Shown here: positions 31,983 through 39,603 of the stretch, one piece after another
How the letters are laid out: every line of letters begins with the position of its first letter
How positions within the stretch are numbered: position 1 is the first letter of the stretch
Assembly (NCBI GenBank): GCA_023150215.1
Contig: JAKLLJ010000003.1
Span: 1-42,087 of the forward strand
DNA length: 42,087 nt
Reading direction: 5' to 3'
Source of the DNA: Thauera sp.
GTDB lineage: Bacteria; Pseudomonadota; Gammaproteobacteria; Burkholderiales; Rhodocyclaceae
Position numbers and translations under genes: made by a program
The notes under the pieces: generated by a model
Database searches by the model: none
What the model was told of the DNA's origin: nothing
Seen by the model: only the letters and a program-made list of their open reading frames with translations

Positions 31983-32986
31983 CCGGCGCGGTCGAAGATA
32001 CGCTGGGCTTCGGCGATCGTGTCGGCGAGCTCGCCGATCGGCAGCGTGTCGGCCTTGAAATCACCCAGCGTGGTGAGCGCCGGATTGGCCACCTTCACGC
32101 TCGGTACCGCCGGCCATTCGTTGTTGCCGTTGGCGAAGTATTGCTGCGCCTGATCCGAGGCGAGGTATTCCAGGAATTTGACCGCTGCGTCCTTGTTGGG
32201 CGCGTGCTTGAGCATGCCGGCGCCGGACACGTTGATGTGCGTGCCCCAGCTCGCCTGGTTGGGCCACACGGCCTTGATCTTCGCGACCACGGCCTGGTCC
32301 TCGGGTTTCGTGGAGTTCATCAGGCGGGCGAGGTAGTAGCTGTTGGCGATCGCGACCCCGCACTCACCCGCTGCCACCGCACGGATCTGGTCGGTGTCGC
32401 CGCCCTTGGGTGCGCGCGCGAAGTTGGCGACGATCCCCTTGGCCCAGTTCTCGGTGGCTTGTGCGCCGTTGTGCTTGACCATCGCCGCGCCCAGCGACAG
32501 GTTGTAGGGATGGCTGCCCGAGCGCGTGCATACCTGACCCTTCAGGGCGGGGTCGGCGAGTTGCTCGTAGGTCTGGACCTGCTCGGCCTTGACCGTCTCG
32601 GGGTTATAGACGATCACGCGTGCGCGGGTCGAATACGAGAACCAGTTCGGCGCACGCAGGTGCGCAGGTATGCGCGCTTCGAGTTCGGCCGATTTCACCG
32701 GCGCGAAGATGCCGAGTTCGTCCGCCTTTGCCAGGCGCGAAGCGTCGACGGTGACGAAGACGTCGGCGGGGCTGTTGGCCCCTTCGGTGCGGATGCGCTC
32801 GAGCAGTTCGTCTTCCTTGGCTTCGATGCGGTTGATCTTGATCCCGGTCTGCTTGGTGAAGTTGCCGTACAGCTCCTCATCAGTCTGATAGTGGCGGGCA
32901 GAGTAGATGTTGAGCTCGGCGGCGGAGGCAGCACCGGCGAACCCGAACGCGGCGAGGAGGGAGGCGAGAACGGCTTTCTTCATCAT
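31973..32986 (-). CDS. Periplasmic Fe(III)-binding protein of an ABC transporter (FbpA/FutA type)
   Basis: 337 residues with a signal peptide (KKAVLASLLAAFGFAGAASA) and mature start AELNIYSARHYQTDEELY, the first iron-ligand region. The tandem tyrosines of ANSYYLARL are the classic Fe(III) ligands, and AAGECGVAIANSYY and GTHINVSGAGMLKHAPN are family landmarks. It captures ferric iron in the periplasm for an inner-membrane ABC importer. No permease or ATPase gene is next to it, so it is an orphan binding protein in this window. A candidate Fur site lies upstream. Two ATGs (32986, 32983) are possible. Its 3' end overlaps the cyclase gene tail-to-tail. Confidence 0.93.
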   Translation of the reverse strand: MMKKAVLASLLAAFGFAGAASAAELNIYSARHYQTDEELYGNFTKQTGIKINRIEAKEDELLERIRTEGANSPADVFVTVDASRLAKADELGIFAPVKSAELEARIPAHLRAPNWFSYSTRARVIVYNPETVKAEQVQTYEQLADPALKGQVCTRSGSHPYNLSLGAAMVKHNGAQATENWAKGIVANFARAPKGGDTDQIRAVAAGECGVAIANSYYLARLMNSTKPEDQAVVAKIKAVWPNQASWGTHINVSGAGMLKHAPNKDAAVKFLEYLASDQAQQYFANGNNEWPAVPSVKVANPALTTLGDFKADTLPIGELADTIAEAQRIFDRAGYR

Positions 32987-33076
32987 GTTGGCGAACCTTC
33001 AGGTGTGTTGGCGACGGAAGGATACTAACGATAAAGATTCGCAGTTGCAAATAGATCGCATTAGCGGCATTATTGT

Positions 33077-33091
33077 TGCGAATCGTTCTCA
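33077..33091. promoter_or_regulatory. Candidate Fur-binding site
   Basis: TGCGAATCGTTCTCA at 33077-33091 matches the 7-1-7 Fur pattern (TGATAATNATTATCA) in 10 of 14 scored positions by my hand count. It lies 13 bases before the DUF2325 start and about 90 bases before the divergent iron-binding-protein gene. A second, weaker AT-rich half-site runs through about 33020-33050 (CGATAAAGATTCGCA). Iron control of both genes is plausible. Confidence 0.55.
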
Positions 33092-33104
33092 ACAAGGAAT
33101 TTTC

Positions 33105-33446
33105 ATGAATGCCCTGCTCGTCGGTGCCGACCGTCTTGGCAACATCCCGGACGTGCTGCAAAACTTCGGTATCCGTATCGCCGCTCACGTGAGTGGACGA
33201 GACACCACCCACCAGCGCCGCAGCGCACCCCTACCGAGCGGCATCGGGCTGGTGATCCTGTTTACCGACTTCCTCGGCCATAACGTGATGCAGCGCTTTC
33301 GCGAAGCTGCGGGCAAGCAGGGCGTACAGGTGGTGTGCTGCAGACGGTCGACCTGCGCCCTGCAGCAGGCGCTCGATCGCCAGGTCGGCAGCCGCTGCAG
33401 CGAATGTCCGCAGGCATGTGCCCACAAGGAAGGCCGCCGCCGATGA
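33105..33446 (+). CDS. DUF2325 domain-containing small protein
   Basis: 113 residues from ATG 33105, with AAGGAA about six bases ahead. The first 80 residues follow DUF2325 (NALLVGADRLGNIPDVLQ, then VILFTDFLGHNVMQRFREAAGKQGVQVVCCRRS in segments), an alpha/beta domain. The tail is Cys-rich (CC at 78-79, C84, C98, C101, C105) and basic, a possible metal-binding end. The family is common in betaproteobacteria near iron-homeostasis genes; its function is not established. The start lies just after the candidate Fur site, so it is likely iron-regulated together with the divergent Fe(III)-binding protein. Confidence 0.85.
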   Translation: MNALLVGADRLGNIPDVLQNFGIRIAAHVSGRDTTHQRRSAPLPSGIGLVILFTDFLGHNVMQRFREAAGKQGVQVVCCRRSTCALQQALDRQVGSRCSECPQACAHKEGRRR

Positions 33447-33461
33447 GCGTGGCGGGCAGAC

Positions 33462-33505
33462 GCACAATGATAAAGGCCCGGACATCCGGGCCTTTATCAT
33501 TGTGC
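33462..33505. terminator. Strong bidirectional terminator hairpin
   Basis: Two perfect 20-base inverted arms (33462-33481 and 33486-33505) with an ACAT loop. The core AAAGGCCCGG / CCGGGCCTTT is the standard GC stem flanked by A and T tracts, so it would work on both strands between the convergent DUF2325 and NlpC/P60 genes. The stem is extended by ATGATAA / TTATCAT and GCACA / TGTGC. Confidence 0.88.
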
Positions 33506-33512
33506 TGGCGGG

Positions 33513-34082
33513 TCAGCGCGCGCTGACCAGTTGTGTGCTGATGCCGAGCGCGTCTTCGTCCACGAGGCGACGGGCGCCGTTGAAGCGTTTTGCCCAATAA
33601 GCCGTCGCGATGTTCTCGACGCGCACTCGACCGCCGCTCGACGGGGCATGCACGAACTTGCCGTCGCCGAGGTAAATGCCGACATGGGAAAAGGTGCGAC
33701 GCATGGTGTTGAAGAACACCAGGTCACCAGGCTGCAGGTCATGCTTGCCGATCTTGTCGCCCAGATCGGCCATTTCGCGCGCCGTGCGCGGCAGATCGAG
33801 GCCCACCGCGTTGCGGAACACATTGAGCACGAGACCGCTGCAGTCGAGCCCGGTTGCGGGAGAGGTCCCGCCAAAGCGATAACGGATGCCAAGATAGGAC
33901 AGGGCTTCGTCGGCAAGTTGCTCCGCTGCGCTGGCGTATTCGTCTAGGGCGGAACGCTCGACCTGCGCGCCGGCCGCAAGGGCCTTGGCGGGCTCGGCAG
34001 CCTGCGCGGGTAGCGCGATGGCAAGCGCCGCGAGCAGGGCGAGAAGGGGTGTCCGGAAATGCATTCGGCGCAATATACGCAT
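33513..34082 (-). CDS. NlpC/P60 family (C40) peptidoglycan endopeptidase
   Basis: 189 residues. A signal peptide (LLALLAALAIALPAQA) leads to the periplasm. The catalytic domain shows Cys81 (TGLDCSGLVLNVFR), His133 (FSHVGIYLGDG) and His145 (KFVHAPSSGGRV), the NlpC/P60 triad positions, plus RYRFGGTSP before the Cys. It is expected to cut peptide stems of murein (gamma-D-Glu-diaminopimelate bond). No LysM or SH3 binding domain is present, so this is the minimal form. The start is ATG 34080-34082 with GAGGT just upstream; ATG 34062-34064 would give a shorter signal peptide. It ends next to the strong hairpin. Confidence 0.92.
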   Translation of the reverse strand: MRILRRMHFRTPLLALLAALAIALPAQAAEPAKALAAGAQVERSALDEYASAAEQLADEALSYLGIRYRFGGTSPATGLDCSGLVLNVFRNAVGLDLPRTAREMADLGDKIGKHDLQPGDLVFFNTMRRTFSHVGIYLGDGKFVHAPSSGGRVRVENIATAYWAKRFNGARRLVDEDALGISTQLVSAR

Positions 34083-34150
34083 GTGACCTCGGCGTGTAAA
34101 GGAGAACGTCTGCCGGCCTTGCCCGGCAGGGCTCCGTGCCGCCCGAGGCT

Positions 34151-34792
34151 TCAGATCTTCAGCTTTTGCCTGTAGGCTTGGGCATGCTCGGTCAGGATCT
34201 TGGGGTTGGCAACGCCGAGCGCCAGCGCGCGCGACTGCGCGGCGAGGAACATCTGCGCAATGGCCCACGCGTCACCCAGCGCATGGTGGCGCTGGAAGGT
34301 TTCGATTTCGAAGGCCGCCATCCAGTCGGCAAGCCGACCAGGGCGCTCGAGGCGTTCCGGGAACAGGGATGGCAGCAGGAAATAGAGGTCCACCCAGAGA
34401 AAGTCCGCCGCCAGGCCGAGGTGCTTGCTCAACGCCCGCTCGAGCATGCTTCGGTTGAAATTGGCGTTGAAGACGACCAAGGGGCTGCGTCCGGCAAAGC
34501 CGAGCAGGCCGGCGAGCGCATCGCCCGGCGAAGGGTCGAGCACTGCGTAAAAGGCGTCAGCGGGGTGGATCAGACCGCCGTCGATGCCGACCGCACCCAC
34601 CGCGAGCAGACGGTCGCGGTCGAGATCGAGCCCGGTCGCCTCCGTGTTGAGCACGACGTAGCGGGTCTCGAAAAAGGGCTGCGCATGCGCAGGCTCGGCA
34701 AGTGCCTGCCAACGTTCAAGCGTCTGGAGTGCCTCGGCACTCAGCGCCTGCGGGCCGCCACGCGCGGCTTTGTTGCGGGAGAGCCAGTTCAT
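34151..34792 (-). CDS. DnaQ-fold (3'-5' exonuclease family) protein with altered metal ligands
   Basis: 213 residues. The DEDD exonuclease fold is recognisable: motif I is VVLNTEATGLDLD, motif II FNANFNRSMLERAL, motif III HHALGDAWAIAQ. In active members motif I is DxE and motif II ends in FD; here they are Asn49-x-Glu51 and Asn113, so two of the four metal-binding carboxylates are amides, while motif III (H169, D174) is intact. Both Asn codons are AAC in the sequence. The protein may therefore be inactive or need another metal arrangement. Its ATG overlaps the stop of the CBS/DUF294 gene (ATGA), so the two are translationally coupled and probably act together. Confidence 0.85.
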   Translation of the reverse strand: MNWLSRNKAARGGPQALSAEALQTLERWQALAEPAHAQPFFETRYVVLNTEATGLDLDRDRLLAVGAVGIDGGLIHPADAFYAVLDPSPGDALAGLLGFAGRSPLVVFNANFNRSMLERALSKHLGLAADFLWVDLYFLLPSLFPERLERPGRLADWMAAFEIETFQRHHALGDAWAIAQMFLAAQSRALALGVANPKILTEHAQAYRQKLKI

Positions 34793-36687
34793 AGCTGGTA
34801 GTCCAGCTTGAGCCGGAGTTGAAGCTTGCGCGCTTGGCGGAAGGCTTCCTTGAGGATGCGGCGGTCGAGTTCATTGAGCGATTCGGGGTTGATGCGGTTG
34901 TCGCCATCCGCGTCATGTTCGATTTCCAGGTGCTGCGAGCGCAAGCGCAGCAACTGGATGAAGTTGAAGCCGTCGACGATTGCAGACACTTCCTCGGGTG
35001 AGATCCCCATCTTGGCGCTCGCCTGGCGCAAGCGCTGCACCGTGCTGCTCGACTCGACCCCGATGCGCAGGGCGAAAATGCGTGCCACGTCGACGAAGAG
35101 CCGCGCGCCTGACTTCTTGAGGTCGATGGTGCCGTCTTCCTCGAGCACGAAATCGCGGATCCGGCCGAGCGGGGGAGCGACCTGCAGTGCGTTGGCCGCC
35201 ATCATGCGCAGGAACGCGGTGTTGCCCTTGGCGGCACGGTTCAACGCGCTGCGCAACTGGTCGCCGAAGCGCTCGTTGCCATAGAGCACACGGAAGTCGA
35301 AGAAGATCGACGCATTCAGCAGGGCCTGGGGATCGGGCTCGCGGATCCAGTCGCCAAAACGCGACTTCCACTCATCGTGCGTGAGGCAGAGCTCCGGGTT
35401 GCTCGCCATGATGTTGCCTTTGCACAGCGGGAAGCCGCAGGCGGCGAGATCCTCGTTGACCTTGTGCGCGAAATCGATCAGGCGCTGGCGGGTGCCCTTG
35501 AGCCGGGTCGCGTCGGCGCAGCGGAAGATGATCCCGTTGTCCTGGTCGGTGGACAGGGTCTGCTCGTGGCGCCCTTCCGAGCCGAAGGCGAACCAGGCGA
35601 AGTCGATGCCGACGAGGTCGTGACGTTCGCGCGCGAGCGTGATGATCCGCCGCGTGAGCGCGTCGTTGAGTGCCGAGATGAACTGGGTGAGCTGCTCGGC
35701 GCCGATGCCCTGGGCGATGAGGTTGAGGGCGAGCTGGCGGATGTCCTTGCTGGCGCGTTGCAGCGCCTCGATGTCGGCGGCGTTGTCGATGCCGGCGCGG
35801 ATCTGGCGCAGGCTGATGCGTTGCAGCGAGAAGAGGTCGCGCTCGGAAACCACGCCGAGCAGCACACTGTCGGCGTCCACCACCAACAGGTGACGCACGC
35901 CATGGGTGGCCATCTCGAGTGCGGCATCGTAGGCCGAGGCGCTCGCCGGCAACTGGTGCGGATTGGCGGTCATCAACTCGCCGATCGGGCGCGAAAGATC
36001 GAAGCCGGCGAGGATCACGCGCGGAAGCAGGTCGCTCTGGGTCAGGATGCCGACCGGATGGCGTCCATCATCGACCACCACCATGCAGCCCAGGTGCAGT
36101 TCGGCCATGCGCTCGAGCGCGTTGCGCGTCGGTGTGCCCGCAGTGACGAAGACCGGGTCCTGCTTGATCAGCTTGCCGAGCGCCGTGGTCATCGTCTGCT
36201 GCTCGGCCGCGCGCTGGGCGAAGGTGCTTTGCAGTTGCTGGCGCGATTGGGTGAGCAGGCTGGCGATGTACTGCGTGCAGAACAGGTGGAACACCGGGCT
36301 GATCTGCATCAGATGCAGGAAGTCGTCGGCGCTGATCTGGAAGCAGAAGCTGTCCTCGACCGCCACATAGGCGTTGGTGGACGGCCGGCGCGCGGAAATC
36401 GCTCCGATCGGAAAGCATTCTCCGGGCCCGAGGGTGAGGCTGGTGTACTCGGTGACCGTAGTCTGTCCGCTCTGGCGAGCCTGGATCTTGCCACGCTGGA
36501 CGATGTAGAAGTGCGTCGGAACACCTGCTTCCGGGGTCAGGATGTCGGCGCCGCGCGGATGGAAGCCGAGTACCGCGCGCTCGGCCAGAAAGGCGAGCGC
36601 CTCCGCCTCCATGCGGTTGAAGGGGGAGAAGTTGCGCAGGAAATCCGTGCTGGCTCCCACCAGCAGGTTGGCGGCGTCGTTGCTCAT
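34789..36687 (-). CDS. cNMP-binding/CBS/DUF294 putative nucleotidyltransferase
   Basis: 632 residues. Order: cyclic-nucleotide-binding-like domain (about 15-150; VPTHFYIVQRGKIQA, PGECFPIGA), a CBS pair (about 165-290; GCMVVVDDGRHPVGILTQSDL and HLLVVDADSVLLGVVSERDL), then a DUF294 nucleotidyltransferase-like domain (about 320-470; FGSEGRHEQTLSTDQDNGIIF) and a helical DUF294 C-terminal substrate-binding domain. The GS...R..Q...D.D pattern resembles GlnD-type uridylyl-transferase sites. A sensor of adenine nucleotides or cyclic nucleotides that modifies a partner is the family expectation; the substrate is not known. Coupled by four bases to the DnaQ-fold gene. Confidence 0.9.
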   Translation of the reverse strand: MSNDAANLLVGASTDFLRNFSPFNRMEAEALAFLAERAVLGFHPRGADILTPEAGVPTHFYIVQRGKIQARQSGQTTVTEYTSLTLGPGECFPIGAISARRPSTNAYVAVEDSFCFQISADDFLHLMQISPVFHLFCTQYIASLLTQSRQQLQSTFAQRAAEQQTMTTALGKLIKQDPVFVTAGTPTRNALERMAELHLGCMVVVDDGRHPVGILTQSDLLPRVILAGFDLSRPIGELMTANPHQLPASASAYDAALEMATHGVRHLLVVDADSVLLGVVSERDLFSLQRISLRQIRAGIDNAADIEALQRASKDIRQLALNLIAQGIGAEQLTQFISALNDALTRRIITLARERHDLVGIDFAWFAFGSEGRHEQTLSTDQDNGIIFRCADATRLKGTRQRLIDFAHKVNEDLAACGFPLCKGNIMASNPELCLTHDEWKSRFGDWIREPDPQALLNASIFFDFRVLYGNERFGDQLRSALNRAAKGNTAFLRMMAANALQVAPPLGRIRDFVLEEDGTIDLKKSGARLFVDVARIFALRIGVESSSTVQRLRQASAKMGISPEEVSAIVDGFNFIQLLRLRSQHLEIEHDADGDNRINPESLNELDRRILKEAFRQARKLQLRLKLDYQL

Positions 36688-36784
36688 GGGCGGACCGTGG
36701 TCGAAGCGATCCGCGCATTATAGGCGAGCGCAGGAAGGCGAGGCGAAAGCGCCGTTTTCACGCCGGAAGGCGGCGGCGCGGGCT

Positions 36785-36879
36785 GTAGGAGCAGCGGAAG
36801 CCACGAACGCGCGGTGACGCGGCACGATGCACGCGGCTCGGGAGCGGCGCATCGTGTTCGCGCCTTCCGGCGCTCCTGC
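36785..36879. repeat. REP-like inverted doublet upstream of the CBS/DUF294 gene
   Basis: A plus-strand variant-A copy (GCAGCGGAAGCCAC centre) at 36785-36807 and a minus-strand variant-B copy at 36857-36879, in the gap between the PhoH-family stop and the CBS/DUF294 start, both on the leftward strand. Confidence 0.78.
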
Positions 36880-36886
36880 GGGATGC

Positions 36887-38380
36887 TCAGAGCACCTCGG
36901 CGGCGTGGTCGGCCAGACGCGAACGCTCGCCGCGCTGAAGCGTGATATGACCGGAATGCGGCCAGCCCTTGAAGCGGTCCACCACGAAGGTGAGGCCCGA
37001 CGAGCCTTCGGTGAGGTAGGGCGTGTCGATCTGCGCGATGTTGCCCATGCAGACCACCTTGGTGCCGGGGCCGGCGCGCGTGATCAGGGTCTTCATCTGC
37101 TTGGGGGTGAGGTTCTGCGCTTCGTCGATGATCAGGTACTTGTTGAGGAAGGTGCGCCCGCGCATGAAGTTCAGGCTCTTGATCTTGATCCGGCTGCGGA
37201 TGAGGTCGCGGGTGGCTGCGCGACCCCAGTCGCCGCCTTCGCCCGCGGTGCCATTGAGCACGTCGAGGTTGTCCTCGAGTGCGCCCATCCAGGGCGCCAT
37301 CTTCTCCTCCTCGGTGCCCGGCAAAAAGCCGATGTCCTCGCCGACCGGCACGGTGACGCGGGTCATGATGATCTCGCTGTAGCGCTTGGACTCCAGCACC
37401 TGGTTGAGACCGGCGGCGAGCGTGAGCAGGGTCTTGCCGGTGCCTGCTTGGCCGAGCAGGCTGACGAAGTCGATCTCCGGATTCATCAGCAGGTTGAGCG
37501 CGAAATTCTGCTCGCGGTTGCGCGCGGTGATGCCCCACACATTGTTCTTGTGGTGGCTGAAGTCGATCAGCGTCTCCAGCACCACGCTGCGACCTTCCTT
37601 CTCTTTCACCCAGGCTTGCAGCGGGGCGTCGCCCTCCTGGTAGACAAACTCGTTCGCGAGCATGTCGACGGCGAGGGGGCCGCTGACGCGGTAGTAGGTG
37701 CGGCCTTCCTCCTTCCACGACTGCATGCCGCGCCCATGGGTGTCCCAGAAATCGGCGGGCAGTTCGCTGGTGCCGGTGTACAGCAGGTCGGTGTCCTCGA
37801 GCACCTTGTCATTGAAGTAGTCCTGCGCAGCGAGCCCGAGCGCACGGGCCTTGATGCGCATGTTGATGTCTTTGGACACCAGGATCACGTCGCGCCCGGG
37901 ATGCTTGTCCACCAGGAACATCACCACCGCAAGGATCTGGTTGTCGCCGCGCGCGGTGGGCAGCGCCGGCGGCAGCTTGATCTCGATGGCCTCGGTCTGC
38001 AGGTGGAGGCGTCCGGTGGCCTGGCCGCGCGAGGGGCCCTCGAGCGCGATGCCCGCGGCAATGCCGTCTTCCGAGGCGCATACGATCTCGTCGAGCATGC
38101 GGCTGGCCTGGCGGGCGTTGCGTGCCACCTCGCTGGTTCCCTTCTTGTTGTTGTCGAGCTCCTCCAGCGTCATGATCGGCACGTAGAGGTCGTGTTCCTC
38201 GAAGCGGTACAGGCAGGTGGGGTCGTGCATCAGCACGTTGGTGTCGAGCACGAACAGCTTGCACGCCCGGGGCTTGTGGCTGCGACGGGCAGCGGCACGG
38301 CGCGGGCGCGAAGAGGTGTCGGCAGCAGGCTGGAGGGCAGCGGTTTCAGTGCTTGCAGCGGCTTTGCGGGTAGCGGTCAT
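36887..38380 (-). CDS. PIN-PhoH fusion ATPase (PhoH2 type)
   Basis: 497 residues from ATG 38378-38380. An N-terminal PIN ribonuclease domain (41-205; KLFVLDTNVLMHDP with D46, TLEELDNNKKG, and VILVSKDINMRIKA) is fused to a PhoH ATPase domain with Walker A GQAGTGKT (310-317) and Walker B YLIIDEAQNLTP. PhoH2 proteins are RNA helicase-ribonucleases in other bacteria; that activity is expected here. The first 35 residues are low-complexity Ala/Arg. It lies 76 bases downstream of the Bcp gene on the same strand and could be co-transcribed. Confidence 0.93.
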   Translation of the reverse strand: MTATRKAAASTETAALQPAADTSSRPRRAAARRSHKPRACKLFVLDTNVLMHDPTCLYRFEEHDLYVPIMTLEELDNNKKGTSEVARNARQASRMLDEIVCASEDGIAAGIALEGPSRGQATGRLHLQTEAIEIKLPPALPTARGDNQILAVVMFLVDKHPGRDVILVSKDINMRIKARALGLAAQDYFNDKVLEDTDLLYTGTSELPADFWDTHGRGMQSWKEEGRTYYRVSGPLAVDMLANEFVYQEGDAPLQAWVKEKEGRSVVLETLIDFSHHKNNVWGITARNREQNFALNLLMNPEIDFVSLLGQAGTGKTLLTLAAGLNQVLESKRYSEIIMTRVTVPVGEDIGFLPGTEEEKMAPWMGALEDNLDVLNGTAGEGGDWGRAATRDLIRSRIKIKSLNFMRGRTFLNKYLIIDEAQNLTPKQMKTLITRAGPGTKVVCMGNIAQIDTPYLTEGSSGLTFVVDRFKGWPHSGHITLQRGERSRLADHAAEVL

Positions 38381-38456
38381 GAAGTCGGGTCCGGACGGCA
38401 GGGCGGCATCGGGGTCGCGGATGCACCTCGTGCGCCCGCGACCGGTGTCGTGAAGA

Positions 38457-38912
38457 TCAGAGTGCGCGCACGGCGGCAAGCACTTCCTCGGCATGACCCG
38501 GGACCTTCACACCGCGCCATTCGCGCGCGAGCCCGCCTTCGGCATCGATCAGGAAGGTGCTGCGCTCGATGCCGCGCACCTGCTTGCCGTACATGTTCTT
38601 CAGCTTCATCACGCCGAAGGCCTCGCAGGCCTTCTCGTCAGGATCGGAGATCAGCTCGAAGGGCAGTTCGAGCTTGGCCTTGAAGTTCTCGTGGCTCTTG
38701 AGGCTGTCGCGGCTCACCCCGTAGATGTCGCAGCCGGCGGCGGCGAAATCGGCGTGCAGGGCACCGAAGTCGCGCGTCTCGTTGGTGCAGCCGGGCGTGT
38801 TGTCCTTGGGGTAGAAGTAGATCACCTGCTTGCGACCGCGCAGTGCGGACAGGGTGACGGTGTTGCCGCCGGTGGCCGGCAGGCTGAAATCGGGGGCGGG
38901 GGTGGCGCTCAA
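38457..38912 (-). CDS. bcp: Thioredoxin-dependent peroxiredoxin Bcp
   Basis: 151 residues of the Bcp/PrxQ group. The peroxidatic Cys is C42 in KDNTPGCTNETRDF. The resolving Cys that many Bcp have five residues later is Arg47, so this is either a 1-Cys form or uses the Cys in AAGCDIYGVS. It reduces peroxides in the cytoplasm. The start codon is TTG (38910-38912): no ATG or GTG fits, the protein begins SATPAPDFSLP as expected, and AGGAGA lies six bases upstream. First gene of a likely unit with PIN-PhoH. Confidence 0.92.
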   Translation of the reverse strand: MSATPAPDFSLPATGGNTVTLSALRGRKQVIYFYPKDNTPGCTNETRDFGALHADFAAAGCDIYGVSRDSLKSHENFKAKLELPFELISDPDEKACEAFGVMKLKNMYGKQVRGIERSTFLIDAEGGLAREWRGVKVPGHAEEVLAAVRAL

Positions 38913-39065
38913 TCGGGTCTCCTGCTCTTGGGGGGCTCACGGAAGCGGTCGAATCGACTCCGCAGCAGCGTGCGTGCTCGCACGCAGGTTAGCCGAAAGC
39001 CTGCGTGCGCGTGAACATCCTCTTGCAGGGGCGTTACAAGCGCGTTGCGCTCGGCAAGGATCCGC

Positions 39066-39449
39066 TCAGCGTTCGTAGAGCAGCCCGAGCGCCACCGCGC
39101 GGCCCTCGCCGACGAGGATGTTGTAGGTGCGGCAGGCCGCGGCGAAATCCATGAATTCAAAGCCCACGCGGGCCTCGACCAGCGGACGCAGCAGCAGGGG
39201 TTGGGGAAAGCGCTGGCGACGACCGGTGCCGACGATCAGGATCTCGGCACCGAGTTCGGTCACGCGGGCGAGGTCCTCGGCACGCAGTCCGGCGAGATCG
39301 CCCCCTGCGTCCGGCGCCCAGCCCGTCATCACACTGCCGGCGCTGACGAGCACGTTGCCCTCGTGGCGGATGTTGCTGATCATCACGTGATCATCCCCAT
39401 AGCCGGTGACCACGTTGGTATTGGCGTTCTTGTCCTGGTAGAGCTTCAT
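39066..39449 (-). CDS. Mth938-like (DUF498) domain protein
   Basis: 127 residues from ATG 39447-39449, with AGGAA seven bases ahead. The Mth938/NDUFAF3-like fold is shown by NTNVVTGYGDDHVMISNIRH, GWAPDAGGDLAGLRAEDL and ILIVGTGRRQRFP, and FEFMDFAAACRTYNILVGEGR. Bacterial members often lie near respiratory or protein-export genes; no biochemical role is established. It is divergent from alaA with a 154-base gap. Full-length for the family. Confidence 0.87.
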   Translation of the reverse strand: MKLYQDKNANTNVVTGYGDDHVMISNIRHEGNVLVSAGSVMTGWAPDAGGDLAGLRAEDLARVTELGAEILIVGTGRRQRFPQPLLLRPLVEARVGFEFMDFAAACRTYNILVGEGRAVALGLLYER

Positions 39450-39512
39450 CGTCCGTTCCTGATCGCAGCGGTCTCGATTTGCCGCCTGTGGGGCGCGTGC
39501 CTGCAGGCAAAA

Positions 39513-39541
39513 TTGCCGCAGTGCGGGAGCGAGGCTAAGAT
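39513..39541 (+). promoter_or_regulatory. Candidate sigma-70 promoter for alaA
   Basis: TTGCCG (39513-39518) and TAAGAT (39536-39541) are separated by 17 bases, the ideal spacing. The site is about 60 bases upstream of the alaA start. It is the best promoter-like match I saw in the window. Confidence 0.55.
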
Positions 39542-39603
39542 AACAATCTTTTGCGGCCGCGGAAAACGGCGGCGCGATTATCCACCTCTCAGGAAGAACT
39601 GGC

